Below are positions 1 to 6,793 of a stretch of DNA of 6,891 nucleotides, one piece after another. A model generated the notes under the pieces. The model was not told the DNA's origin, did not search any database, and saw only the letters and a list, made by a program, of their open reading frames with translations. The stretch is taken from the NCBI GenBank assembly GCA_037147155.1, contig JBAWVR010000042.1:1-6891 (forward strand). Direction: 5' to 3'. The position numbers and the translations under genes are program-made. The DNA is from JBAWVR01 sp037147155 (GTDB lineage Bacteria; Patescibacteriota; Minisyncoccia; Phycocordibacterales; GWA1-40-21). Position 1 is the first letter of the stretch; each line of letters starts with the position of its first letter.

Positions 1-1
1 A

Positions 2-211
2 AAGAAGCCGGCTGGCGTCAATATTTATTTAGATGAAGAATTGAGAGCAGATGTAACAAAGGCTATATCCGAAGGATTGTGCCATTGTATCATTAAAAAG
101 GGATCCACACAAAAGGTATGCTTCAGAAAGATCAAGGAAGGAGGACGGTGCGGCTTTCACAAGACGACCTGTAATGAATTACCCGAACCTAAAGTCGAAG
201 AAGAAAAATAA
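2..211 (+). CDS. Partial small Cys/His-rich protein, putative zinc-binding (C-terminal part)
   Basis: The frame is open from the left edge and ends at TAA 209-211, giving about 69 visible residues; the start lies outside the window or is one of the weak internal codons. The visible protein has an acidic/basic helix-like stretch (YLDEELRADVTKAISEG), then a cluster with Cys27, His28, Cys29, Cys40, Cys50, His53 and Cys57 (fragment numbering), then a charged tail ending EPKVEEEK. The spacing C29-x10-C40-x9-C50-x2-H53, with KKG after the first Cys and GGRC before the last, resembles short zinc-knuckle proteins of the C..KKG..C....G..C..H kind common in phages and bacteria. The family memory is mine and not checked. 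It does not look like the C-terminus of HsdM, which would be expected just before hsdS. Its stop is 1 nt from the hsdS start, so the two are probably translationally coupled. Function unknown; zinc binding is inferred. Confidence 0.6.
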   Translation, partial: KKPAGVNIYLDEELRADVTKAISEGLCHCIIKKGSTQKVCFRKIKEGGRCGFHKTTCNELPEPKVEEEK

Positions 212-212
212 T

Positions 213-1514
213 ATGCAAACACTCAAACTTACAAAGAAATATGAGACATATCCTGAATACAAAGATTCAGGTGTTGAGTGGATTGGTGTTATTCCCACCG
301 ACTGGAAAGTTACTCGAGCAAAAAATCTATTTAAGAAGATGAATAGGTCCCCACTCGAATCGGATGGTATTATTACGGCTTTTCGTGATGGAACTGTAAC
401 TTTACGAAAAAATAGACGCGAAGACGGTTTTACTATGGCAGATAAAGAAATTGGTTATCAAAGAATAAAAAAAGGTGATCTTGTTATTCATGGAATGGAT
501 GCTTTTGCCGGTGCCATAGGGGTTTCTGATTCTGATGGAAAGTCTTCTCCTGTGTATTCCGTATGTGTTCCAACCCAAGGCTCAAGTCCAAGATATCATG
601 CATATCTTCTAAGACTTATGTCTAAAAGTAAATATATTTTTGCTCTAGCGAAAGGAATTAGAGAGAGGTCAACAGAGTTTAGATTTAAGGAGTTCTCGAA
701 CTTAGAAATTTCTGAACCATCAATCGAAGAACAGAAAAAAATTGCTAAATATCTTGATGAAAAAACATCCTCAATTGACCAGGTTATTGAAAGGAAACAA
801 AGGTTGATTGAGCTTTTACGTGAAAAACGAACAGCGGTTATTAATCACGCAGTAACAAGAGGCCTTGATTCAAAGGCTGAGTTCGTTGAAAGTAGTGTTG
901 ATTGGATTGGAAAAATACCTAAAGGTTGGAATGTTAAAAAATTAAAATTTTTAGGAGAAGCCATAATCGGTTTGACTTACTCACCAGAAGATCTTGTTTC
1001 TGAGAATGGAACTTTAGTATTAAGATCATCAAATGTTCAAGATAGTAAAATTGTGCTTGATGATAATGTATATGTAAAAAAAGATATTCCAAAAAAATTA
1101 GTCACAAGACTCGGTGATATTTTGATTTGTTCTAGAAATGGGAGTAGAACTCTTATTGGTAAAAACGCTACCATTGATAAAGATAGTGAAGGTTTATCGT
1201 TCGGTGCTTTCATGACAGTTTTTAGGTCCAAACATTCGAGATTCATTTCTTGTTTTTTGAAGTCAAATCTTTTTATGTCTCAATTAAGTACAACTCTAAC
1301 ATCTACAATTAATCAGCTCACAACTCATTACTTAAATAACATTGTAATAATTGTTCCTCCAGAAAAAGAGCAAGAAGTTATTGCTTCGTATTTAGATAAA
1401 AAGATTAGTGAATATGACAAAGCGATAAAATACGTTGAACAATCAGTTGAAAAATTGCAGGAGTTTAAAACCTCATTAATTTCAAATGTGGTGACAGGAA
1501 AAATTAAAATATAA
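213..1514 (+). CDS. hsdS: Type I restriction enzyme specificity subunit HsdS
   Basis: This is the DNA-recognition subunit of a type I R-M complex (with HsdM and HsdR), setting the bipartite target for both methylation and cleavage. The 433-residue length is normal. It has the two-fold repeat architecture of the family: a TRD1 lead-in (YKDSGVEWIGVIPTDW, about residues 16-31), TRD1 to about 165, a central conserved helix (PSIEEQKKIAKYLDEKTSSID and on to TRGLD, about 169-219), a second lead-in (FVESSVDWIGKIPKGW, about 224-239), TRD2 to about 378, and a second helical repeat (PPEKEQEVIASYLDKKISEYD, about 382-402) ending VVTGKIKI. I chose ATG 213 over the in-frame ATG at 174. The 13 extra residues would overlap the upstream gene, are unlike HsdS N-termini, and have no ribosome site. 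ATG 213 sits 1 nt after the upstream TAA behind the purine run GAAGAAGAAAAA. TRD2 is clearly AT-richer than TRD1, consistent with domain exchange. The target sequence cannot be read from the protein. Confidence 0.95.
   Translation: MQTLKLTKKYETYPEYKDSGVEWIGVIPTDWKVTRAKNLFKKMNRSPLESDGIITAFRDGTVTLRKNRREDGFTMADKEIGYQRIKKGDLVIHGMDAFAGAIGVSDSDGKSSPVYSVCVPTQGSSPRYHAYLLRLMSKSKYIFALAKGIRERSTEFRFKEFSNLEISEPSIEEQKKIAKYLDEKTSSIDQVIERKQRLIELLREKRTAVINHAVTRGLDSKAEFVESSVDWIGKIPKGWNVKKLKFLGEAIIGLTYSPEDLVSENGTLVLRSSNVQDSKIVLDDNVYVKKDIPKKLVTRLGDILICSRNGSRTLIGKNATIDKDSEGLSFGAFMTVFRSKHSRFISCFLKSNLFMSQLSTTLTSTINQLTTHYLNNIVIIVPPEKEQEVIASYLDKKISEYDKAIKYVEQSVEKLQEFKTSLISNVVTGKIKI
264..311 (+). repeat. HsdS internal repeat, copy 1 (TRD1 lead-in)
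   Basis: These codons specify DSGVEWIGVIPTDWKV, the start of the first target-recognition half. They are matched at 888-935 by ESSVDWIGKIPKGWNV. The shared pattern is S-x-V-[ED]-W-I-G-x-I-P-x-x-W-x-V. Such repeats give HsdS its pseudo-symmetry and are known places where TRD shuffling occurs in type I systems. The DNA copies are diverged, so recent duplication is not indicated. Confidence 0.75.
888..935 (+). repeat. HsdS internal repeat, copy 2 (TRD2 lead-in)
   Basis: This is the second copy of the repeat at 264-311, opening the second recognition half and encoding ESSVDWIGKIPKGWNV. It follows directly after the central conserved helices that end TRGLDSKAEF. The sequence downstream, TRD2, has much lower GC than TRD1. 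Confidence 0.75.
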
Positions 1515-1519
1515 AATAA

Positions 1520-2641
1520 ATGGAGAATGAGGATATAAAACTTATAAGGAAGCTGTTGGTGACTCAAAAAAGAAAAGATTTGAGTGATTTTCTAACTGGA
1601 TCAACTGGTGAAATAGAACAAACTGGACAGTTTGGCAGTTATTGGAATTCTGTAATATCTTATTACAATATTCATCTTCCATTAGATTCATTTGTTAAGA
1701 GTAAAACAATCAGTTCTGAAGATAAGAAGATGATTTTGGATGCAGTTTTGGACTTGCACCCACACGGTGATGGAGGTGTAGAAATACAGGGGGTATTTTT
1801 CTATATACAAAGAGAGGATACAAACAATGAAATTCCTAGTAGTGAAAAGACTGACATGGAATTGGGAGAATGTATAGAATTTGAAACAAAAATAGAAACA
1901 CAGTATAAGTTTTTAAATGAACAGTTAAATAAGTCACAGAAACTTTTCGATGAAGGTGACTTTGCAGGAGTCTTAACCTGTATCAGATCATCAGTGGAAG
2001 CAGCAACTTTTGACATATTTAAGAGAATAACGGGTGAAGAAATATATGGCACTGGGTCTCTTGGAGATGATTACAAAAAGGTTAGAAAATTACTAAATCT
2101 AGCTCCAGAGAATGAAACAAGTTCACATGCTAAAAAATTGACGTCATCCCTTGTGAGTATAATTGACGCCATTGATCAACTCTCAAATCAAATGGGAGAC
2201 AGACACATTCAAAAAGTGATACCCGAAAGACATCATGCCTTATTGTGTTTGAATGCAGGCAGATCTATCATAAGTTTTTTGTATTCAAGTCTTATTTATC
2301 AGTACAATACAAAGAATACTCTGTATAAAGAAATTACGGACTGTTTATATGAGGGGTCTAATCGCACTGAAGATCGAGCGACACTACTTGAAAAACCAAA
2401 GCTAAAATTTATTTTTAATAGATGTGATGAATTTACGAAAGGTCTAATCAAAAAGAAATTGATATCAGAGTTTGAAATTAATCATTTTAAAGATAGTGAC
2501 GTTTTCTTCAAGGCGTTAGAACTTCTGGGAAATATAAATAAGAAAGAAGATGTTACTTTGGTAGAAAACAAGTGTAGTGGTAATGGACAAGCATGCGGAC
2601 TAAAAAACTTTTTAATTACACATAATCAATTAATATTATAA
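1520..2641 (+). CDS. Abortive-infection family protein (Abi_C-like domain)
   Basis: The 373-residue protein lacks a signal peptide or membrane segment and is probably cytosolic. Residues about 148-262 resemble the abortive infection C-terminal (Abi_C, HEPN-like) domain: CIRSSVEAATFDIFKRI with R156 and E160, then DDYKKVRKLLNL, then LVSIIDAIDQLSNQMGDRH (211-229), then a helix with LLCLNAGRSIISFL. Residues 1-100, with FGSYWNSV and ILDAVLDLHPHGDGGVEIQGVFF, resemble the N-terminal part I remember from proteins annotated as abortive infection family. Residues about 265-373 form a further region I do not recognise, ending in a Cys pair (C352, C359). The family motif R-N-x-x-G-x-x-H-G is here S222-N-Q-M-G-D-R-H229-I, so the usual Arg is Ser. 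Members are thought to stop phage growth by harming the infected cell, but biochemistry is largely unknown. It starts 5 nt after the hsdS stop without an obvious ribosome site, which suggests coupling. Placement inside an R-M operon supports a defence role, as inference. Confidence 0.72.
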   Translation: MENEDIKLIRKLLVTQKRKDLSDFLTGSTGEIEQTGQFGSYWNSVISYYNIHLPLDSFVKSKTISSEDKKMILDAVLDLHPHGDGGVEIQGVFFYIQREDTNNEIPSSEKTDMELGECIEFETKIETQYKFLNEQLNKSQKLFDEGDFAGVLTCIRSSVEAATFDIFKRITGEEIYGTGSLGDDYKKVRKLLNLAPENETSSHAKKLTSSLVSIIDAIDQLSNQMGDRHIQKVIPERHHALLCLNAGRSIISFLYSSLIYQYNTKNTLYKEITDCLYEGSNRTEDRATLLEKPKLKFIFNRCDEFTKGLIKKKLISEFEINHFKDSDVFFKALELLGNINKKEDVTLVENKCSGNGQACGLKNFLITHNQLIL

Positions 2642-2684
2642 CTTTAAGAAAATTATTAATAACTATTAAAATAACAACAAATAT

Positions 2685-3704
2685 ATGGAACAAAATAAAC
2701 TAAAAAAAAATGCAACAACTCAATTTCTGATTTTCACAGCAGAATCTGGAACACCACAAATTGAAGTTCGAATTGAGGGAGAGATGATTTGGTTAACACA
2801 AAAGCTTATGGCTGAGCTTTTTGATGTAGATATTCGCACAGTAAGTGAACATTTGAAAAATATCTTTGAAACCCTTGAGTTACAAGAGAATTCAGTTATC
2901 CGGAATTTCCGGATAACTGCTACTGACGGTAAAACGTATGACACTATGCACTATAATCTTGATGCTGTCATTGCCGTTGGTTACCGTGTGAACTCTAAAC
3001 GAGCGACCGACTTTCGTATTTGGGCAACACAGGTCTTGCGTAACTTTATAATCAAGGGTTTTGCTTTGGATGATGAACGATTGAAGCAGGGAAAGAAGTT
3101 TTTTGATAAAGATTATTTTCGTGAACTTTTGGAAAGAGTTCGTTCTATTCGAGCGAGCGAGCGTCGTATCTGGCTTCAGATCACAGACATTTTTGCAGAG
3201 TGTAGTATTGATTATACAAAAGATTCTCAAGAAGCGATGGATTTTTATGCCATGGTCCAAAATAAATTTCACTACGCTATCACTGGTCAAACAGCTGCCG
3301 AAATCATTTATAACAAAGCAGATGCCAAGGAGACAAATATGGGGCTGACAACCTGGAAAAATTCACCAGGTAGAATATTGCAATCTGATGTAGTGATTGC
3401 TAAGAATTATTTAAAAGAAGATGAGATTAAAAAACTTGAGCGGACGGTATCTAGTTTCTTTGATTACGTTGAAGGAATAATCGAACGTAAGGAAACATTC
3501 AAAATGAAGGAATTCGCTGAAAGTGTAGATAAATTTTTGACATTTAATGAATACAAAATATTGGATGGTAAGGGACATATCTCCGCTGAGGATGCCAAAG
3601 AAAAAGCTATAGGGGAGTATAAAGAATTTAACAAGACTCAAAGAATAGAATCTGATTTTGAAAGGGAAGTTAAGAAGATTTTGGACCAGAATAAAGATAA
3701 GTAA
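2685..3704 (+). CDS. rhuM: RhuM family protein (virulence RhuM-like)
   Basis: The 339-residue protein matches the RhuM family (named from Salmonella pathogenicity island 3) over its full length. The N-terminal part has the helix-turn-helix-like stretch WLTQKLMAELFDVDIRTVSEH (about 36-56) followed by NIFETLELQENSVIRNF. Next comes the conserved DGKTYDTMHYNLDAVIAVGYRVNS (81-104) and RATDFRIWATQVLRNFIIKGFALDDERLK (106-134). A second block has ITGQTAAEIIYNKADA (199-214) and NMGLTTWKNSPGR. The C-terminal helices include KNYLKEDEIKKLER (240-253), FLTFNEYKILDGKGHIS (284-300) and a final charged segment. The molecular function of RhuM is not established; DNA binding by the N-terminal part is my inference. 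RhuM-type genes are often annotated within type I R-M loci, as here between hsdS and hsdR. The ATG follows a 43-nt AT-rich gap without a Shine-Dalgarno match. A perfect 27-bp palindrome lies inside the gene at 2893-2919. Confidence 0.88.
   Translation: MEQNKLKKNATTQFLIFTAESGTPQIEVRIEGEMIWLTQKLMAELFDVDIRTVSEHLKNIFETLELQENSVIRNFRITATDGKTYDTMHYNLDAVIAVGYRVNSKRATDFRIWATQVLRNFIIKGFALDDERLKQGKKFFDKDYFRELLERVRSIRASERRIWLQITDIFAECSIDYTKDSQEAMDFYAMVQNKFHYAITGQTAAEIIYNKADAKETNMGLTTWKNSPGRILQSDVVIAKNYLKEDEIKKLERTVSSFFDYVEGIIERKETFKMKEFAESVDKFLTFNEYKILDGKGHISAEDAKEKAIGEYKEFNKTQRIESDFEREVKKILDQNKDK
2893..2919. repeat. Perfect 27-bp palindrome inside rhuM
   Basis: The arms CAGTTATCCGGAA (2893-2905) and TTCCGGATAACTG (2907-2919) are exact reverse complements around a single T at 2906. 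The element codes for residues about 70-79 of the RhuM-like protein (SVIRNFRITA). It has no T-tract, so it is not an intrinsic terminator. The symmetry would suit a dimeric DNA-binding protein or an mRNA hairpin, or could be partly forced by the conserved protein sequence. No function is demonstrated. Confidence 0.85.
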
Positions 3705-3709
3705 ACTAT

Positions 3710-6670
3710 ATGAAAACAAACACAAGAGAGTCAGGTTTTGAGGAATTCATTGAGCAAGAACTCATTAGTCTTCATAATTATCAACAAAGGTCAGCTTCTT
3801 CATACAGTAAGGATTTGTGTATGGACACAGAGTTAGTTTTGCAGTTTATACAAACCACTCAAAAAGATAACTGGAACAAACTAGTTGAGCAGTATGGGGA
3901 AGACGTAACCAATCGCTTCTTGGCTAGATTAGATGAGGAGATTGTTTCTCGTGGTTTGCTTAGTATTCTGCGTGAGGGTGTAAGAGATCGAGGTGTTAAT
4001 ATTCGTTTGGCGTATTGGAAACCTGAAAATGATAAAAACCCAGAAACTCTAGCAGACTATGCTGGAAATATCTTGAGTGTTATGAGACAGGTTAAATACA
4101 GTATCAAGAATGAAAATTCTATTGATATGGTTATTTTTGTAAATGGCCTACCGCTGTTTACTATAGAGTTAAAGAATCAATTTACTGGTCAGAATGTTAT
4201 TAATGCCATTTCTCAATACAAAACGGACCGCGACCAGAGAGAGAAGTTGTTGTCATTTAAACGCTGCCTTACTCATTTTGCGGTAGATACAGAACAAGCT
4301 TACATGACCACTCGTCTAACTGGTCTCACTACTTACTTCTTACCATTCAATAAGGGTAATAAAGGTTCATCAGGTAATCCTGAAGCTCCACAAGGAAAAT
4401 ACAAGACTTATTATCTTTGGGAAGACATTTGGTCCAAAGATAGTATTTTCGATTTAGTAGGAAATTTTATACAAGAAGTCACTGAAGAAAAGGAAGATAA
4501 AAATGGAAAGAAACGAAAGGAAGAAAAGATTGTTTTTCCGCGATATCATCAGTTGGAGACAGTGAAGAATATTGTTGTTGATGCCCAAAAGAATGGCTCT
4601 GGTAGAAATTATCTTATTCAACACAGTGCTGGCTCAGGTAAAAGTAATACCATTGCTTGGACTGCCCATCGTTTGGCGGAATTGCACAATGATGAAGGTA
4701 AAAATGTATTTGATGGTGTGATTGTAGTAACTGATCGTCGAGTCTTGGATAGACAGCTTTCAAATACAGTGGATAGTTTTAGTCAGATAACTGGTTTGGT
4801 TAAGCATATAGAAAACGGTGGAAAGGAACTTAAAGAATGTCTTGAGTCTGGGGTGAAGATTATTACAACAACACTACAGAAATTTCCAGTTATAGTTGAT
4901 GCTGTTGAAAAGGTTGAAGGTAAAAAATTTGCGGTGATTATCGATGAGGCTCACTCGTCTCAATCTGGAGAGTCGGCGGCTGATTTACGTCAGGTTCTAA
5001 CATTGGATGAGGCAGAAAAAGAAACAGAAATAGAAGAGAATGCTTTCAAAACGGTGGAGGATCAAATCATTGAAAGAATGAAGGCACGAAAGGTGTCCTC
5101 ACCAAACTTGAGTTTCTTCGCCTTTACCGCTACACCAAAGCAGAAAACTTTGGAGCTTTTTGGTACCGAAGATGCCTTAACTGGAAAGTTTGTTCCATTC
5201 TCACTTTACTCTATGAAGCAAGCAATTGAAGAGAAGTTTATTCTTGATGTACTTAAAAATTACACTACCTATGAGACTTACTTTGGTTTGTTGAAGAAAG
5301 TAGAGGATGATCCAGAGTTTGATAAGAAGAAAGCCCAAAGACTGATGGTAGGATATGTGGAAAGACACGAACACGCTATTGATAAAAAGACGGCGATAAT
5401 GGTTGAACATTTTGAAGAGAAGATTGCTTCATTGATAGGTGGCAAGTCGAAAGCTATGGTGGTAACCAAGTCACGTTTGCATGCAGTTAGATACAAGATT
5501 GCCTTTGATAAATATTTGAAAGAAAAAGGCTACCCACATAAAGCGTTAGTGGCTTTTTCTGGTAGTGTTAAGGATGTAGATACAAAACTAGAATATACAG
5601 AGGGGCAAATGAATAAGATACCTGAGAGTCAAACAGCTGAGGAATTTAAAAATGATGACTATAAGTTTTTGATTGTAGCTGAGAAGTTTCAAACTGGTTT
5701 TGATCAACCTTTGTTGTCGGTGATGTATGTGGATAAGAAGTTGGGAGGCGTGGGTGCGGTCCAAACTTTATCTAGACTTAACAGAACTATGTACAGTAAG
5801 GACGATACTTTTGTTCTAGACTTTGTAAATGAAACAGAAGATATTATAGAATCATTCCAGCCTTACTATACAACCACAGTCCTATCTCAAGCTACTGACC
5901 CAAATATTCTGCATGACCTAGAGCGTGAAGTTCGAGGCTTTAAATTCTTTACTGATTTTGAGATCAATGGATTTGTTGATGAATTGTATGCTAAAGCCAC
6001 ACCAGATAAACTAAACTATATAGTTGATGGAGTGGTGTCGAGAATTAATGAAGAAAATCTTACACCAGAAGAAATGGAAAGCTTTAAGACTACCGCTTTT
6101 GATTATCTTAAAAAATACGCTTTCATTTCCCAGATTGTTACTTTTGAAGACCCCCAACTTGAGAAACTATATATATTCTTGAAGTATTTGATCAAGAAGT
6201 TGCCTAAGAGAGAAAGCCCTTTGCCATATGAGGTATTGGAAGCAATCGACATGGAAACTTATAAGATTGATAAGAAATCTGAATCAAACCTCAGATTGGA
6301 GAATGAAGAAGGAGTGATCGAGCCTATTAATGGAGGTGGATCTAAAGCAATTCCAGAAGAAGAAAAAGACGCTCTCTCAAGAATCATTAAAGAAATAAAT
6401 GAACGCTATGGAACTAATTTTAATAGTGCTGACAGAGTTATTCTTAACGACCTAAGTAGACGACTTCTTGAGAGTGAGGTTCTGATTGGTTCAGTTAAAA
6501 ATAATAGTAAGGATGCCGCTAAGTTAAAATTCGACCAGTTGTTCCAGGATGAGTTGGTTGGAGTTTTGGATAATCACTTTAGTTTATATCAGAAGTTAGA
6601 CCAGAGTCCTGAGTTAAAGAAATTTGTTCAAGAGAAGGTGTTTGAGTACGTCATCAAGAAGATGAATTAA
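3710..6670 (+). CDS. hsdR: Type I restriction enzyme motor/nuclease subunit HsdR
   Basis: This is the ATP-dependent translocase and endonuclease subunit, which cuts DNA lacking the host methylation after pulling it through the HsdM/HsdS complex. The 986-residue length is typical. The N-terminal nuclease (to about 200) has the PD-(D/E)xK residues D139, E153-L-K155 and a following Q169-Y170. The SF2 motor (about 275-730) shows Walker A SAGSGKS with K311, the DEAH box 412-415, FTATP (472-476), the QTGFDQP segment (661-667) and motif VI QTLSRLNR with R689 and R692. The region after about 740 is helical and would contact HsdM. All these catalytic residues are present and the frame is uninterrupted, so the enzyme looks intact. 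The N-terminus resembles EcoR124I-type HsdR (RGLLSILREGV, GLPLFTIELKN), noted from memory. The ATG is 5 nt after the rhuM stop and lacks a clear ribosome site, suggesting coupled translation. hsdR is last in the operon and is followed by a strong terminator. Confidence 0.96.
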   Translation: MKTNTRESGFEEFIEQELISLHNYQQRSASSYSKDLCMDTELVLQFIQTTQKDNWNKLVEQYGEDVTNRFLARLDEEIVSRGLLSILREGVRDRGVNIRLAYWKPENDKNPETLADYAGNILSVMRQVKYSIKNENSIDMVIFVNGLPLFTIELKNQFTGQNVINAISQYKTDRDQREKLLSFKRCLTHFAVDTEQAYMTTRLTGLTTYFLPFNKGNKGSSGNPEAPQGKYKTYYLWEDIWSKDSIFDLVGNFIQEVTEEKEDKNGKKRKEEKIVFPRYHQLETVKNIVVDAQKNGSGRNYLIQHSAGSGKSNTIAWTAHRLAELHNDEGKNVFDGVIVVTDRRVLDRQLSNTVDSFSQITGLVKHIENGGKELKECLESGVKIITTTLQKFPVIVDAVEKVEGKKFAVIIDEAHSSQSGESAADLRQVLTLDEAEKETEIEENAFKTVEDQIIERMKARKVSSPNLSFFAFTATPKQKTLELFGTEDALTGKFVPFSLYSMKQAIEEKFILDVLKNYTTYETYFGLLKKVEDDPEFDKKKAQRLMVGYVERHEHAIDKKTAIMVEHFEEKIASLIGGKSKAMVVTKSRLHAVRYKIAFDKYLKEKGYPHKALVAFSGSVKDVDTKLEYTEGQMNKIPESQTAEEFKNDDYKFLIVAEKFQTGFDQPLLSVMYVDKKLGGVGAVQTLSRLNRTMYSKDDTFVLDFVNETEDIIESFQPYYTTTVLSQATDPNILHDLEREVRGFKFFTDFEINGFVDELYAKATPDKLNYIVDGVVSRINEENLTPEEMESFKTTAFDYLKKYAFISQIVTFEDPQLEKLYIFLKYLIKKLPKRESPLPYEVLEAIDMETYKIDKKSESNLRLENEEGVIEPINGGGSKAIPEEEKDALSRIIKEINERYGTNFNSADRVILNDLSRRLLESEVLIGSVKNNSKDAAKLKFDQLFQDELVGVLDNHFSLYQKLDQSPELKKFVQEKVFEYVIKKMN

Positions 6671-6686
6671 GTATAAAAAAATCAAG

Positions 6687-6727
6687 AAAACACCCTAGAT
6701 GATCTAAGTGTCATCTAGGGTGTTTTT
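6687..6727. terminator. Bidirectional intrinsic terminator after hsdR
   Basis: A perfect 16-bp stem pairs AAAACACCCTAGATGA (6687-6702) with TCATCTAGGGTGTTTT (6711-6726) around an 8-nt loop (TCTAAGTG). On the plus strand the stem runs into TTTTT (6723-6727), as expected for Rho-independent termination 16 nt after the hsdR stop. On the minus strand the A-rich left flank (AAAAAAATCAAGAAAA, 6675-6690) supplies a U-rich tail, so it can also end transcripts from the convergent peptidase gene. The stem mixes a GC-containing core with A/T ends. Confidence 0.92.
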
Positions 6728-6793
6728 CGTTCATCTTGGTCCAAAATAATACATTATCATACCCTCCTCAGGGGGTTTTGAAAAATAGTCTAA

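Noticed and set aside
136..176. A GGAAGGAGG motif with GTG at 148 and an 8-codon frame ending TAATG over the ATG at 174, like a leader peptide for hsdS.
   Set aside because: The purine-rich bases are the codons K-E-G-G-R of the zinc-motif protein, spacing to GTG is only 3 nt, and the ATG at 174 is not the likely hsdS start.
174..212. HsdS starting at ATG 174, adding 13 residues.
   Set aside because: It overlaps the upstream gene, has no ribosome site, and the extra lysine-rich residues are unlike HsdS N-termini; ATG 213 fits better.
2611..2639. A promoter for rhuM with TATTAT (2634-2639) and TTTAAT (2611-2616), 17 nt apart.
   Set aside because: The -35 matches the consensus at only about half its positions and the whole region is AT-rich, where such matches are expected by chance; it lies in the abi gene's 3' end.
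3151..3163. Short tandem repeat GAGCGAGCGAGCG in rhuM.
   Set aside because: It encodes the charged residues R-A-S-E-R of the conserved protein and is only about three units long; no sign of a phase-variable tract.
2892..3290. Long minus-strand frame opposite rhuM, and other antisense frames opposite hsdS, abi and hsdR.
   Set aside because: They overlap clearly recognisable genes, lack family-like features and are composition shadows.
6764..6777. Small hairpin CCCT-CCTC-AGGG with TTTT after it as a second terminator.
   Set aside because: The stem is only 4 bp and the region is better explained by spacer sequence; the 16-bp stem at 6687-6726 is the convincing terminator.
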